Source of the DNA: an uncultured Marivita sp. | Lineage (GTDB): Bacteria; Pseudomonadota; Alphaproteobacteria; Rhodobacterales; Rhodobacteraceae | Length of the DNA: 35,673 nucleotides | NCBI GenBank assembly: GCA_947503115.1 | Contig: CANNCS010000035.1 | Span: 1-35,673 of the forward strand | Reading direction: 5' to 3' | Shown: in pieces, positions 7,995 through 15,750 of the stretch | Numbering within the stretch: position 1 is the first letter of the stretch | Layout of the letters: every line of letters starts with the position of its first letter | Made by a program: the position numbers and the translations under genes | The notes under the pieces: generated by a model | Told to the model about the DNA's origin: nothing | The model's input: only the letters and a program-made list of their open reading frames with translations | Database searches by the model: none

Positions 7995-8594
7995 CTAGTC
8001 TTCTTCGTCAGTGCTGTATTTCTGAAGCAGCCCGGCTTGGGCGATGAAGAAAGCAAATGTCGCCGCCATTTGCCCAACGGTGTCCCAAAGAACGAATGTC
8101 TGTTCCGACATGTACTGCCATATCGCAACGTTCAGCACTGCCATCGCGAAAAAGAACCCAGTGACGCGGCGCGTCAGTTGCATCCAACCTTCATCCTGCA
8201 AAGGCATCAGTTCTTCCATCACATAGCGCAGCCAAGACCGACCTAAGAGCAGCCCCACGCCAAGGATAGCGCCGAATGCACCATAGATCAGCGTTGGCTT
8301 CAGCTTGACGAAGCGATCATCGTTGAACCACACGGTCAGCCCGCCCATGACGATCAACACCACTGCGGTGAAGACCTGCATGCGCCCGATGGTTCCGGTC
8401 AGCCACCAGATTGCCGCCATGGAGGCGAGCAAAACCGGAACGAACACAGCTGTTACGGCAACAAAAGCACTGTATTCCTGCCCGCCTACCGTAAAAATAT
8501 CGTCCTGAAACCAGAAATACGCCAAGAGGAACCCCAGTACCGGGCCCAGTTCCAATGCCGTTTTCACCCATTGAGGGACATGCCGTTCTGCCAA
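7995..8594 (-). CDS. yciB: YciB/IspZ inner-membrane protein (septation protein A family)
   Basis: A 199-residue integral membrane protein with about five hydrophobic segments (for example at 15-27, 43-66, 73-88 and 105-120). WFNDDRFVKLKPTLIYG is the family hallmark. YciB is linked to cell-envelope integrity and septation. The start is TTG, with GGAGG seven bases upstream, and that site is formed by the last codons and stop of the preceding EamA gene, three bases away. No in-frame ATG would keep the first membrane segment, so the TTG start is well supported and implies coupled translation with the EamA gene. Confidence 0.9.
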   Translation of the reverse strand: MAERHVPQWVKTALELGPVLGFLLAYFWFQDDIFTVGGQEYSAFVAVTAVFVPVLLASMAAIWWLTGTIGRMQVFTAVVLIVMGGLTVWFNDDRFVKLKPTLIYGAFGAILGVGLLLGRSWLRYVMEELMPLQDEGWMQLTRRVTGFFFAMAVLNVAIWQYMSEQTFVLWDTVGQMAATFAFFIAQAGLLQKYSTDEED

Positions 8595-8597
8595 AAC

Positions 8598-9503
8598 TCA
8601 GCCTCCGAATTCCACGATGACAGCCCCTAACGCGATCAGGGCCATGAGTGCAATCCTCCGCGGACCCACGGTTTCCTTCAGGAACACCCAACCGATGATC
8701 GCGGCAAAGACGGTCGATGTTTCGCGCAGCACCGCCGCTTCGCCCACCTGGTCAAGGCGTGTGGCTACCATGATGGAGCCGAAACTCAAAAAAGCCACCA
8801 ATCCGCCGATCACACCTCTGACAGCCAGCGGGCCAAGCGCAGGTTTGTGGGTCATGTTGCGATAACGAAAAGCCGCGATGATCGGCATGGCGATGCCGTC
8901 GATCATGAAGAACCACGCAAGGAAGGTGAACGGGTTGGCGGTGGCGCGGATGCCGTACGCGTCATAGGTTGTGTAGAGCGCCACGAAAAGCCCTGTGGCG
9001 ACGGCAAGTGCCAGCGCCACCGGCAGCGTGTCGCGAGCCGTCTGGAGAAAGATCAGGTTGTATACCGCAAGGCCAAAGATACCCGCGAGCAACACCGCAA
9101 GTCCCAGCCATTGCGTGACGGAAAAGACCTCTCCAAAAATCAGATACGCACCGATGACAGCAAAAAGCGGCCCGGTGCCACGCACCACCGGATAGACAAC
9201 AGTAAACGCGCCTTTGGTATAGGCCTGCGCCTGCAAAAGCTTGTAGCCCAGGTGGATGATGAACGCGCCGAGAAAGATCGGCCACATATGCGGCTCTGGC
9301 CAAGGCACAACGAACAGCGCAAAGGGCGCGGCCATCAACCCGTAGCTGATATCAATCGCCCCTCGGGACATCCACGGATCGTGTTTTCCCTTTTGCAACG
9401 CGCCGAAAGCGGCGTGAAGCACCGCAGCCAAAAGCGCCAACCAGAGCGCAAGTTGCTTTCCAGCTTCGGTGCCTTCGATGGAGACAAGCCAGTCACTGAT
9501 CAT
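8598..9503 (-). CDS. DMT family transporter (EamA domains)
   Basis: A 301-residue inner-membrane protein of the drug/metabolite transporter superfamily with about ten hydrophobic helices in two EamA repeats. Examples are LALWLALLAAVLHAAFGAL at 19-37 and the C-terminal RRIALMALIALGAVIVEF. The substrate cannot be told. It lies between ftsY and yciB on the same strand. Its ATG has no recognisable Shine-Dalgarno; instead the palindrome of the repeat at 9512-9550 ends only 8 bases upstream. The first membrane helix requires a start near here. Confidence 0.88.
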   Translation of the reverse strand: MISDWLVSIEGTEAGKQLALWLALLAAVLHAAFGALQKGKHDPWMSRGAIDISYGLMAAPFALFVVPWPEPHMWPIFLGAFIIHLGYKLLQAQAYTKGAFTVVYPVVRGTGPLFAVIGAYLIFGEVFSVTQWLGLAVLLAGIFGLAVYNLIFLQTARDTLPVALALAVATGLFVALYTTYDAYGIRATANPFTFLAWFFMIDGIAMPIIAAFRYRNMTHKPALGPLAVRGVIGGLVAFLSFGSIMVATRLDQVGEAAVLRETSTVFAAIIGWVFLKETVGPRRIALMALIALGAVIVEFGG

Positions 9504-9511
9504 GGGTGGTG

Positions 9512-9592
9512 GACGGATTTTGTAAAATCCGTCTCAGGGGCGCTGCCCCTCGGCGCTACGCACCTCACCCCGGGATATTTGAAAACCGAAGA
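9512..9592. repeat. Intergenic repeat: tandem palindromes plus TTCTTC module
   Basis: GACGGATTTT / AAAATCCGTC (9512-9533, 2-nt centre) is followed by AGGGGC / GCCCCT (9536-9550), with centres about 20.5 bp apart. On the minus strand the element begins a few bases after the ftsY stop with TTCTTCGG, then TTTTCAAATAT and CCCGGGG. This is the same order as the copy after hisE. The distal palindrome abuts the EamA start codon. Confidence 0.8.
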
Positions 9593-9597
9593 AGGGA

Positions 9598-11004
9598 TCA
9601 TTCGGTGGCAAGCCCCGTCAGGGCTGCGGCGAATTCCTCGGGATCGAAGGGCTGCAAATCGTCGATCTGTTCTCCGACGCCGATGGCATGGATCGGCAGA
9701 CCGAACTTGTCAGCCAGCGCCACCAGCACACCGCCCTTGGCCGTGCCATCCAATTTGGTCATTACGAGGCCGGAGACATCCGCAAGCTTCTGGAAGGTTT
9801 CAACCTGGCTCAACGCATTCTGGCCAGTGGTGGCATCGAGCACCAGCAGCGTGTTGTGGGGCGCGTCGGGATCTTTCTTGCGGATCACGCGAACGATCTT
9901 GGCCAGTTCCTCCATTAAGTCCTGACGATTTTGCAAGCGACCTGCAGTATCGATCATCAATAGATCCGCACCGTCGGCCTGTGCTTTGGTCATGGCATCG
10001 AAAGCAAGGCTGGCGGGATCCGAGCCTTCGGGAGCCGTAAGAACCGGAACCCCGGCGCGGTCGCCCCAGACCTGCAATTGTTCAACTGCAGCAGCGCGGA
10101 ACGTGTCGCCAGCCGCAATCACTACCTTTTTGCCAGCCGCACGGAACTGACTGGCGAGTTTACCGATGGTCGTAGTCTTGCCCGAGCCATTGACACCCAC
10201 AACCAGCACAACCTGCGGTTTGGTCGGGTAGAGCGGCATCGGTTTGGCGACCGGCTCCATGATGCGGGCCACTTCACCCGCAAGCAGTTCCTTGATTTCG
10301 CGCACGCTTAGTTTCTTGCCATAGCGGCCTTCGGCGATGTTGGCGGTGACACGCAGAGAGGTATCGACGCCCATATCGGCTTGGATCAGCAGCTCTTCGA
10401 GCTGTTCCAACATCTCGTCGTCCAACTCGCGCCGGATTTCGGTGGGAGCTGCTGTACGACCCAGCAGGCGACCAAGAAAGCCGGGCTTTTTGGCATCTTT
10501 TGCCGGGGTGTCTTCGACCAAACCGACGGACTGCACCGGCACCTCGGTGGGGGGGGACGGGGGTGTTGGCCGTGGGGGGTCGGGGACCGGGTCGCTGGGC
10601 GGCGGGGCTTCTACCGGTGCAGGTGGTGGGCTGACCGGGGTGGGTGCAGGTGCGGGCACATCCGGGCTGGGCGTCGGCTGGGTGTCCGGCAGTAGGTCGG
10701 GTTGTGGGACCTCTGGCTCGGGCCCGGGCAGATCGGGTTCGGGGAGATCAGGTTGAGGTTCCTCGACCGGCACGGGCGGTTCCGGAAGACCGGGTTCTGG
10801 CACCTCTTCCGGGGTCGGAGCTTCGGGCACAACCAGCGGAGGCGTTTGCGGCTCTGGCGCAGACGGCGGCGTCGGGTCGCTGGGCGGTGGCGCTTCGGGG
10901 GTTGGAGTTGCCTCACCACCGTCCGAGACGATGGCGTCCAACCCTTCGTCCAGCTTGGACGAAGATTTGAAGAGCTTTGATTTCAGCTTGCCGAAAAAGG
11001 ACAT
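9598..11004 (-). CDS. ftsY: Signal recognition particle receptor FtsY
   Basis: A 468-residue SRP GTPase receptor that docks ribosome-SRP complexes at the membrane for co-translational insertion. The NG domain occupies about 185-468. It shows the P-loop [11 protein letters not shown] (269-279), [23 protein letters not shown] and the terminal GVGEQIDDL. The N-terminal amphipathic start [11 protein letters not shown] is followed by a very proline-rich, acidic region (31-156, about 55 prolines of 126 residues) in place of the usual acidic A domain. The gene lies 64 bp after the FdsGB-like gene and before an intergenic repeat. Confidence 0.98.
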   Translation of the reverse strand: MSFFGKLKSKLFKSSSKLDEGLDAIVSDGGEATPTPEAPPPSDPTPPSAPEPQTPPLVVPEAPTPEEVPEPGLPEPPVPVEEPQPDLPEPDLPGPEPEVPQPDLLPDTQPTPSPDVPAPAPTPVSPPPAPVEAPPPSDPVPDPPRPTPPSPPTEVPVQSVGLVEDTPAKDAKKPGFLGRLLGRTAAPTEIRRELDDEMLEQLEELLIQADMGVDTSLRVTANIAEGRYGKKLSVREIKELLAGEVARIMEPVAKPMPLYPTKPQVVLVVGVNGSGKTTTIGKLASQFRAAGKKVVIAAGDTFRAAAVEQLQVWGDRAGVPVLTAPEGSDPASLAFDAMTKAQADGADLLMIDTAGRLQNRQDLMEELAKIVRVIRKKDPDAPHNTLLVLDATTGQNALSQVETFQKLADVSGLVMTKLDGTAKGGVLVALADKFGLPIHAIGVGEQIDDLQPFDPEEFAAALTGLATE

Positions 11005-11068
11005 AGGGACCGTCCGTGTCTGGGTCGTTCCCCTTTCACCTAGTCCTTATCCGGGCAAGATGGAAGGC

Positions 11069-12754
11069 TCAGACCTCGTCTGGGAAATGCTTCATCGTCA
11101 GACGGATGGGGTTCGGCGCCGCCTGCCCCAACCCGCAGATCGACGCATCAGCCATCGCGGTGCAAAGTTCTTCGAGCAGCGGCTGGTTCCAGTGATCGGC
11201 CTGCATCAGCTTGACCGCCTTTTCGCAGCCCACGCGACAAGGGGTGCACTGGCCACAGGATTCATCCTCGAAGAAGCGCAGCATGTTGAGCGCGGCATCG
11301 CGGGCGCTGTCTTTGTCGGACAGAACAACCACGGCGGCTGACCCGATGAAGGACCCATGTGGTTGAAGCGTGTCGAAGTCGAGCGGAATGTCATTCATTG
11401 AAGCGGGCAGGATGCCCGAGGATGGCCCACCCGGTTGGTAGGCCTTGAAGCTGTGCCCGTCGGCCATACCGCCTGCTGCATCGAGGATATCGACGATCGT
11501 GCTACCTGCGGGGAGCAGATAGACGCCGGGATTGGCGACACGGCCTGACACCGAGTAGGAGCGCAGGCCCTTGCGGCCGTTCTTTTCAGTTGTGTTCAGG
11601 CATTCCGGCCCTTCGCGGCATACACGGGCGACCCAGTAAAGGGTTTCGATGTTATGCACCAAAGTGGGGCGGTCGAAGAGGCCCACCTGAGCCACGAATG
11701 GCGGGCGGTGGCGGGGCATACCGCGTTTGCCTTCGATAGATTCGATCATCGCGGATTCTTCGCCACAGATATAAGCCCCTGCCCCGCGCCGCAGGTCGAT
11801 ATAGCCCGGGGCAACCATGCCGGTTGCTTCCAAAGCTGCAATTTCGCGGCGCAGGATGTCCAGAACCGCAGGATATTCGTCGCGCATGTAGATGAAGCAG
11901 GTCTCGGCCTCGATCGCCCATGCGGCGATCAGCATACCTTCGAGGAAGATATGCGGCACGCGTTCGAGGTAGAAGCGGTCCTTGAACGTTCCGGGTTCAC
12001 CTTCGTCGCCATTGACGGCCAGATAGCGCGGGCCGGGATTGGCGCGCACGAAGCCCCATTTCTTGCCAGACGGAAAGCCTGCCCCGCCAAGGCCGCGAAG
12101 GCCGGAGGCCAGCATTTGATCCTGTACGTCTTCCCAATTGCCATTGGCGCGCAATTGGGTCAGCGAGGAATACCCGCCTGTTTTCAAATATGCGTTCAAA
12201 TCCTGATAGTCCGGGATGTGCGCGTGGGTGTCCCCCGCCGCAATGGCGGCCTGTACTTTTTCAGGGGTCGCGTGATCGATATGGTTGTGGCCCAATTCCA
12301 GTACGGGGGCGGTGTCGCAACGGCCCATACAGGGGGCGCGAACAACGCGCACCTCTGCCGGGGCAAGCCCGTCTTCCAGTGCCTGCTGCAAGGCCTGCGC
12401 ACCCGCAAGTTCGCAAGAGAGCGAATCGCAGACCCGGATGGTCAGCGCGGGCGGCGGGGCTTCGCCTTCTTTCACCACATCAAAATGCGCGTAGAAGGTG
12501 GCGACCTCGTAGACCTCGGCCATACTCAGACGCATCTCTTCCGCCAAAGCCCGCAGATGTGCCGCGCTCAGATGGCCATATTCGTCCTGCACAAGATGAA
12601 GGAACTCAATCAGCAGGTCGCGGCGACGCGGACGGTCACCCAGCAACGTCTGGACCTCGGCCAAAGCCGCGTCGGTGTATTGACGGCCCTTGGGCGTCTT
12701 GCGGCCTTTACCGCGTCCGGATTTCCAAACACCTTTGCGTTCGTCCAATGCCAT
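11069..12754 (-). CDS. Fused NuoE-NuoF-like diaphorase (formate dehydrogenase FdsG-FdsB type)
   Basis: A 561-residue fusion. The N-terminal NuoE/FdsG-like thioredoxin-fold domain (about 25-180) carries a [2Fe-2S] set at Cys109, Cys114, Cys142 and Cys146. The NuoF/FdsB domain shows the FMN/NAD loops GLGGAGFPSGKKW (221-233), NGDEGEPGTFKDR and GAGAYICGEESAMIESIEG. The [4Fe-4S] ligands are Cys500, Cys503, Cys506 and Cys540 in CGQCTPC and SICGLG. This is the NAD-reducing module of soluble NAD-dependent formate dehydrogenases. The molybdenum alpha subunit that usually follows is missing here; ftsY follows at 64 bp. The start ATG at 12754 has AGGACGA upstream. It could serve another dehydrogenase or a distant FdsA. 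Confidence 0.9.
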   Translation of the reverse strand: MALDERKGVWKSGRGKGRKTPKGRQYTDAALAEVQTLLGDRPRRRDLLIEFLHLVQDEYGHLSAAHLRALAEEMRLSMAEVYEVATFYAHFDVVKEGEAPPPALTIRVCDSLSCELAGAQALQQALEDGLAPAEVRVVRAPCMGRCDTAPVLELGHNHIDHATPEKVQAAIAAGDTHAHIPDYQDLNAYLKTGGYSSLTQLRANGNWEDVQDQMLASGLRGLGGAGFPSGKKWGFVRANPGPRYLAVNGDEGEPGTFKDRFYLERVPHIFLEGMLIAAWAIEAETCFIYMRDEYPAVLDILRREIAALEATGMVAPGYIDLRRGAGAYICGEESAMIESIEGKRGMPRHRPPFVAQVGLFDRPTLVHNIETLYWVARVCREGPECLNTTEKNGRKGLRSYSVSGRVANPGVYLLPAGSTIVDILDAAGGMADGHSFKAYQPGGPSSGILPASMNDIPLDFDTLQPHGSFIGSAAVVVLSDKDSARDAALNMLRFFEDESCGQCTPCRVGCEKAVKLMQADHWNQPLLEELCTAMADASICGLGQAAPNPIRLTMKHFPDEV

Positions 12755-12907
12755 CGGGGTCGTCCTTTGTTCGCGTCTGGCGGCAAACTCGCACAAGCGC
12801 GACATCGTCACGAGCCTGAAAACGACGCTAAACGCGATCCAACCGCCTTGCCGTCGGCGTGCATGGGCAACCTATGTGGAATTTCGGAAATCTTACGCCG
12901 ATGTCAT

Positions 12908-12936
12908 TTGTACCGGGGGCCTGTCTTGGCTAGGCT
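12908..12936 (+). promoter_or_regulatory. Candidate -35/-10 promoter for the 12943 gene
   Basis: TTGTAC and TAGGCT are separated by 17 bases. Transcription starting six to seven bases later would begin at or within a base of the ATG at 12943, so the message may be leaderless. No Shine-Dalgarno sequence is visible before that ATG. Confidence 0.35.
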
Positions 12937-12942
12937 TCTTCC

Positions 12943-13344
12943 ATGAGAGAGACATTCCGATCAGCCATGTTGGCAGCCTTTCTGGCCATGCCTTGTTTTG
13001 CCGCCGAGCCGATGAACGGCGCACAGTTCGAGTCCTATGTTGAAGGCAAAACACTCTATTTCGGACAGAACGGTCAGGCTTACGGGGTCGAGGAATATCT
13101 GGACGATCGGCGCGTGCGGTGGTCATTCCTCGATGGTGAATGCAAAGACGGAGTCTGGTATGAAGATCAGGGCATGATCTGCTTTGTCTACGAGGACAAC
13201 CCGGCACCCCAATGCTGGTCGTTTTTCCAAGAAGCGAACGGATTGCGGGCGATTTTCGAAAATGACCCGAACGCGACGACGCTATACGAGGCGCAACAGA
13301 ACGATGATCCGATGATGTGCCTTGGACCCGAGGTCGGCGTCTGA
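12943..13344 (+). CDS. Small secreted protein of unknown function
   Basis: A 133-residue protein not assigned to a named family. It has a signal peptide (positively charged start, hydrophobic LAAFLAMPCFA, then AEP). The mature part is acidic and holds Cys residues in DGECKDG, GMICFVY, PQCWSFF and MMCLG, likely forming disulfides in the periplasm. Segments such as GKTLYFGQNGQAYGVEEYL and RRVRWSFLDGEC recur, as far as I recall, in small hypothetical proteins of Rhodobacterales. An in-frame ATG at 12967 is an alternative start but would remove the charged n-region. It converges on the Bax-inhibitor-1 gene. Confidence 0.75.
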   Translation: MRETFRSAMLAAFLAMPCFAAEPMNGAQFESYVEGKTLYFGQNGQAYGVEEYLDDRRVRWSFLDGECKDGVWYEDQGMICFVYEDNPAPQCWSFFQEANGLRAIFENDPNATTLYEAQQNDDPMMCLGPEVGV

Positions 13345-13397
13345 GGGCAATGCCAACTTTTACGAGTCCGGGCGCCCCCGACATCAGGCACAGACCT

Positions 13398-13449
13398 AAG
13401 CTTTTCATGAAGCTTTAACGACTTGCACAGAAACTTCGTACGAAGTTTC
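13398..13449. repeat. Tandem palindromes between converging genes
   Basis: AAGCTT-N6-AAGCTT (13398-13415) is followed by the perfect 20-nt palindrome GAAACTTCGTACGAAGTTTC (13430-13449), with centres about 33 bp apart. It resembles the palindrome pairs at 2156, 9512, 19703 and 31620 but lacks the TTCTTC module. It lies downstream of both the 12943 gene and the Bax-inhibitor-1 gene. Confidence 0.65.
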
Positions 13450-13510
13450 TAGGGTCGCACCATAAAATTCTGGTAGGGCGCGACTGTGCGAGACCGTCAG
13501 CGGAAGACAC

Positions 13511-13539
13511 AAAAAAAGGCCGGTCATGTGACCGGCCTT
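13511..13539 (-). terminator. Rho-independent terminator of the Bax-inhibitor-1 gene
   Basis: AAGGCCGGTCA / TGACCGGCCTT arms form a near-perfect stem at 13516-13539. On the minus strand a run of seven T residues follows (complement of 13511-13517). It lies 24 bases after the stop of the leftward gene. Confidence 0.9.
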
Positions 13540-13562
13540 ATCATCTTGGAGAGCGGCGTCGC

Positions 13563-14306
13563 TTATTCGCGGTTGCCGAAAAGTTGCAGCAAGAACATGA
13601 ACATGTTGATGAAGTTCAGGTACAGGCTCAACGCGCCCATGATGCCCGACTTCGCCATCCACTCGCTGTCGCCGTGCGCGGCGTGCTGGAGATAGGTGTT
13701 CTTGATGTTCTGCGTGTCGTAAGCGGTCAGACCCGCGAAGATCAGCACACCGAGGATCGAAATCGCGAACATGATCGCGGGCGAACCGAGGAAGATGTTG
13801 ACGATGGATGCCACGACCAGACCGATCACACCCATGATCAGGAACGTGCCCCAGCCGGAAATGTCTTTCTTTGTGGTGTAACCATAAAGCGACAGACCCG
13901 CAAAGGCGATCGACGTCACAAGGAAGATCTGTGCGATCGACACGCCCGTGAATGCGACAAAGATCCATGCAAGGCTCAGGCCCATGACGGATGCGAAGAC
14001 GTAGAAGAACGTCTGTGCGCCTGCCGCCGACAGTTTGTTGATCGCAGCGCCAAACAAGAAAACCATGCCCAGCGGAGCGAACATGACAATCCAGCCGAGG
14101 ATGTTCGGCTGCAGCGTTGCCGGGTCACGGAAGACCGCGAGCAAGTTCGGGCTTGTGCCGACTGCCCAAGCGACAGCAAAGGTCAGCAACATGCCAATCG
14201 ACATGGTGCCATACACCTTATTCATATGCGCGCGCAGACCTTCATCAATCTGGGCGGCACGGGCGCCAGCAACGCCGGTCGTCCGGATTGTGTTATACTC
14301 AGCCAT
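13563..14306 (-). CDS. Bax inhibitor-1/YccA family membrane protein
   Basis: A 247-residue inner-membrane protein with about seven hydrophobic helices between 35 and 240 after a soluble N-terminus. The HMNKVYGTMSIGMLLTF start, the LYGYTTKKDISGWGTFLIMG loop and the C-terminal FINMFMFLLQLFGNR are characteristic. Family members act as pH-sensitive calcium leak channels or interact with the membrane protease FtsH; the role here is inferred from family only. GGAGGG lies directly before the start region. It is the only gene in its unit, ended by the terminator at 13511-13539. Confidence 0.93.
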   Translation of the reverse strand: MAEYNTIRTTGVAGARAAQIDEGLRAHMNKVYGTMSIGMLLTFAVAWAVGTSPNLLAVFRDPATLQPNILGWIVMFAPLGMVFLFGAAINKLSAAGAQTFFYVFASVMGLSLAWIFVAFTGVSIAQIFLVTSIAFAGLSLYGYTTKKDISGWGTFLIMGVIGLVVASIVNIFLGSPAIMFAISILGVLIFAGLTAYDTQNIKNTYLQHAAHGDSEWMAKSGIMGALSLYLNFINMFMFLLQLFGNRE

Positions 14307-14469
14307 TCATCCCTCCGAAACAAAATGGATGCCCGCCGCACCTGCGGGGGCAGATGAACAGAATATCGGGGCTTCGGGTCGATAATTCAAGCAGTCCGGC
14401 ACATTCCAACCGTCAAAAAGTGCATGGAATATAGATTTTTAGGCAGAATATGTGCCGGACCGTCTGTGA

Positions 14470-14691
14470 TCACTTGGTCCATGAGGCCGGTGCGTCCCAA
14501 AGGGGGCGGTTCGCCTCGGCGTCGGCTGTGGAACGATCCAGACCGATATCATCAAGAAGATGGGCATCCAGCGACGCCAGACGCGCACGCGAGCGATGCA
14601 GCGCCATGGCATTCGAGATACGTGCCAACAGGCCACGGCGGGGGGTGGACAAAGTTGCGCGGCCCAGACCGGAATTCACCAAACTTTGCAT
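14470..14691 (-). CDS. DUF1127 domain protein
   Basis: A 73-residue basic protein with the DUF1127 core RARLASLDAHLLDDIGLDRSTADAEA, the arginine-rich helix pair common in alphaproteobacteria. Larger relatives in rhizobia and Rhodobacter are linked to RNA turnover and phosphate or growth-phase physiology; for this one the role is unknown. The start has a clear GGAAAGGA upstream. It is divergent from the LysR gene, and the short intergenic region carries a palindrome at 14712-14728. Confidence 0.88.
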   Translation of the reverse strand: MQSLVNSGLGRATLSTPRRGLLARISNAMALHRSRARLASLDAHLLDDIGLDRSTADAEANRPLWDAPASWTK

Positions 14692-14711
14692 GTCGTTTCC
14701 TTTCCATTTTG

Positions 14712-14728
14712 TGATGCATTGAGCATCA
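14712..14728. promoter_or_regulatory. Candidate LysR operator (TGATGC-N5-GCATCA)
   Basis: A perfect 6-bp inverted repeat with a 5-bp spacer, about 20 bases upstream of the DUF1127 start. It contains a T-N11-A type core as bound by LysR proteins and lies between this gene and the divergent LysR gene. Confidence 0.4.
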
Positions 14729-14815
14729 ATCATCGTGTTGCCTGATGTATATGGCCCTGCTATCATCATTTGTGAAACGAATGTTATTAAACTCAACCAT
14801 CATGGATTGTGATAT

Positions 14816-15691
14816 ATGAGAAACCTCGACATCACGACGCTCCGCTCATTCATCGCAGTCGCTGATGCCGGGGGCGTCACACGGGCCGCGTCTTTTCTCA
14901 ACCTGACACAGTCGGCAGTGTCGATGCAGATCAAACGGCTCGAGGAAAGCCTCGGCCTGACCCTGCTGGACCGACAAGGGCGCGGTGTCTCGTTGACATC
15001 GGCCGGAGAGCAACTTTTGACCTACGCGCGGCGGATCGTTGATTTGAATGACGAGGTGTATGGTAAGCTAACCAACACGGTCTGGGAGGGCGAAATCATC
15101 CTAGGCGTGCCGCATGACATCATATACCCCGCAATTCCCAATGTGATGAAGGCGATGCAGCGCGATTTTCCCCGCGTGAAGGTACAACTGCACAGTTCCT
15201 ACTCCAGCGATCTCAAGGAACGGTTTGCCCGTGGCGAGGTGGATGTGATCCTCACCACGGAAACCAAACCCGACGGTGCCGCAGAGGTTCTTATGGAAGT
15301 CCCTTTGCGTTGGTATGGCGCGCCGGGCGGCCAAGCCTGGAAAGTGTCGCCGCTTCCCGTCGCGTTCTGCAACCATTGTTCATTCCGGCCCGTGGCGCTG
15401 GGAACCTTGGAAAAAACCGGCGAGAAATGGGACCTGGTTCTGACTTCTGACAGCGACCGGGCCATCGAAGTGGCGGTGAGCGCCGATCTTGCGGTGACCT
15501 CGGTGCTCGAAGGACACGAACCGCCTCAGTTCGAAGCGATCCCGTCCAATGCAAACCTGCCAGATCTTGGACACCAATCGGTGGCGCTTTATCGCGGCAC
15601 GGCCCGACCGCAGATCATTGAACCGCTTTGCGATCTTTTGCGACGGGAATTCGCGGCGATCTCGGGCGTCGATCTTCGCGCGGCAGAGTAA
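14816..15691 (+). CDS. LysR family transcriptional regulator
   Basis: A 291-residue LysR protein. The N-terminal winged helix-turn-helix (about 4-62) contains GGVTRAASFLNLTQSAVSMQIKRLEESLG. The effector-binding domain begins with EIILGVPHDIIYPAIPNVM at about 92. The usual family length. The effector is unknown. The ATG at 14816 has no clear Shine-Dalgarno. Divergent from the DUF1127 gene, which it may control; this is inference from layout. Confidence 0.92.
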   Translation: MRNLDITTLRSFIAVADAGGVTRAASFLNLTQSAVSMQIKRLEESLGLTLLDRQGRGVSLTSAGEQLLTYARRIVDLNDEVYGKLTNTVWEGEIILGVPHDIIYPAIPNVMKAMQRDFPRVKVQLHSSYSSDLKERFARGEVDVILTTETKPDGAAEVLMEVPLRWYGAPGGQAWKVSPLPVAFCNHCSFRPVALGTLEKTGEKWDLVLTSDSDRAIEVAVSADLAVTSVLEGHEPPQFEAIPSNANLPDLGHQSVALYRGTARPQIIEPLCDLLRREFAAISGVDLRAAE

Positions 15692-15750
15692 TGGCCTGCG
15701 AAGGGCCTTGGACGCGGCACCAAAACCGCACCCAAGCGTCATGTGATACG

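Noticed and set aside
8847..10040. A 397-codon plus-strand frame across the EamA and ftsY genes
   Set aside because: The product is low-complexity and Arg/His-rich, it crosses two real genes and a repeat, and it has no family motif.
11654..12946. A 430-codon open frame on the plus strand antisense to the FdsGB-like fusion
   Set aside because: It mirrors the high-GC third-position pattern of the real gene, has no recognisable domain, and the opposite strand encodes complete iron-sulfur and FMN motifs.
14307..14310. Three-codon frame ATG-AAT-GGC-TGA overlapping the Bax-inhibitor-1 start
   Set aside because: The GGAGGG touches its ATG with no spacing, so translation is unlikely; probably chance.
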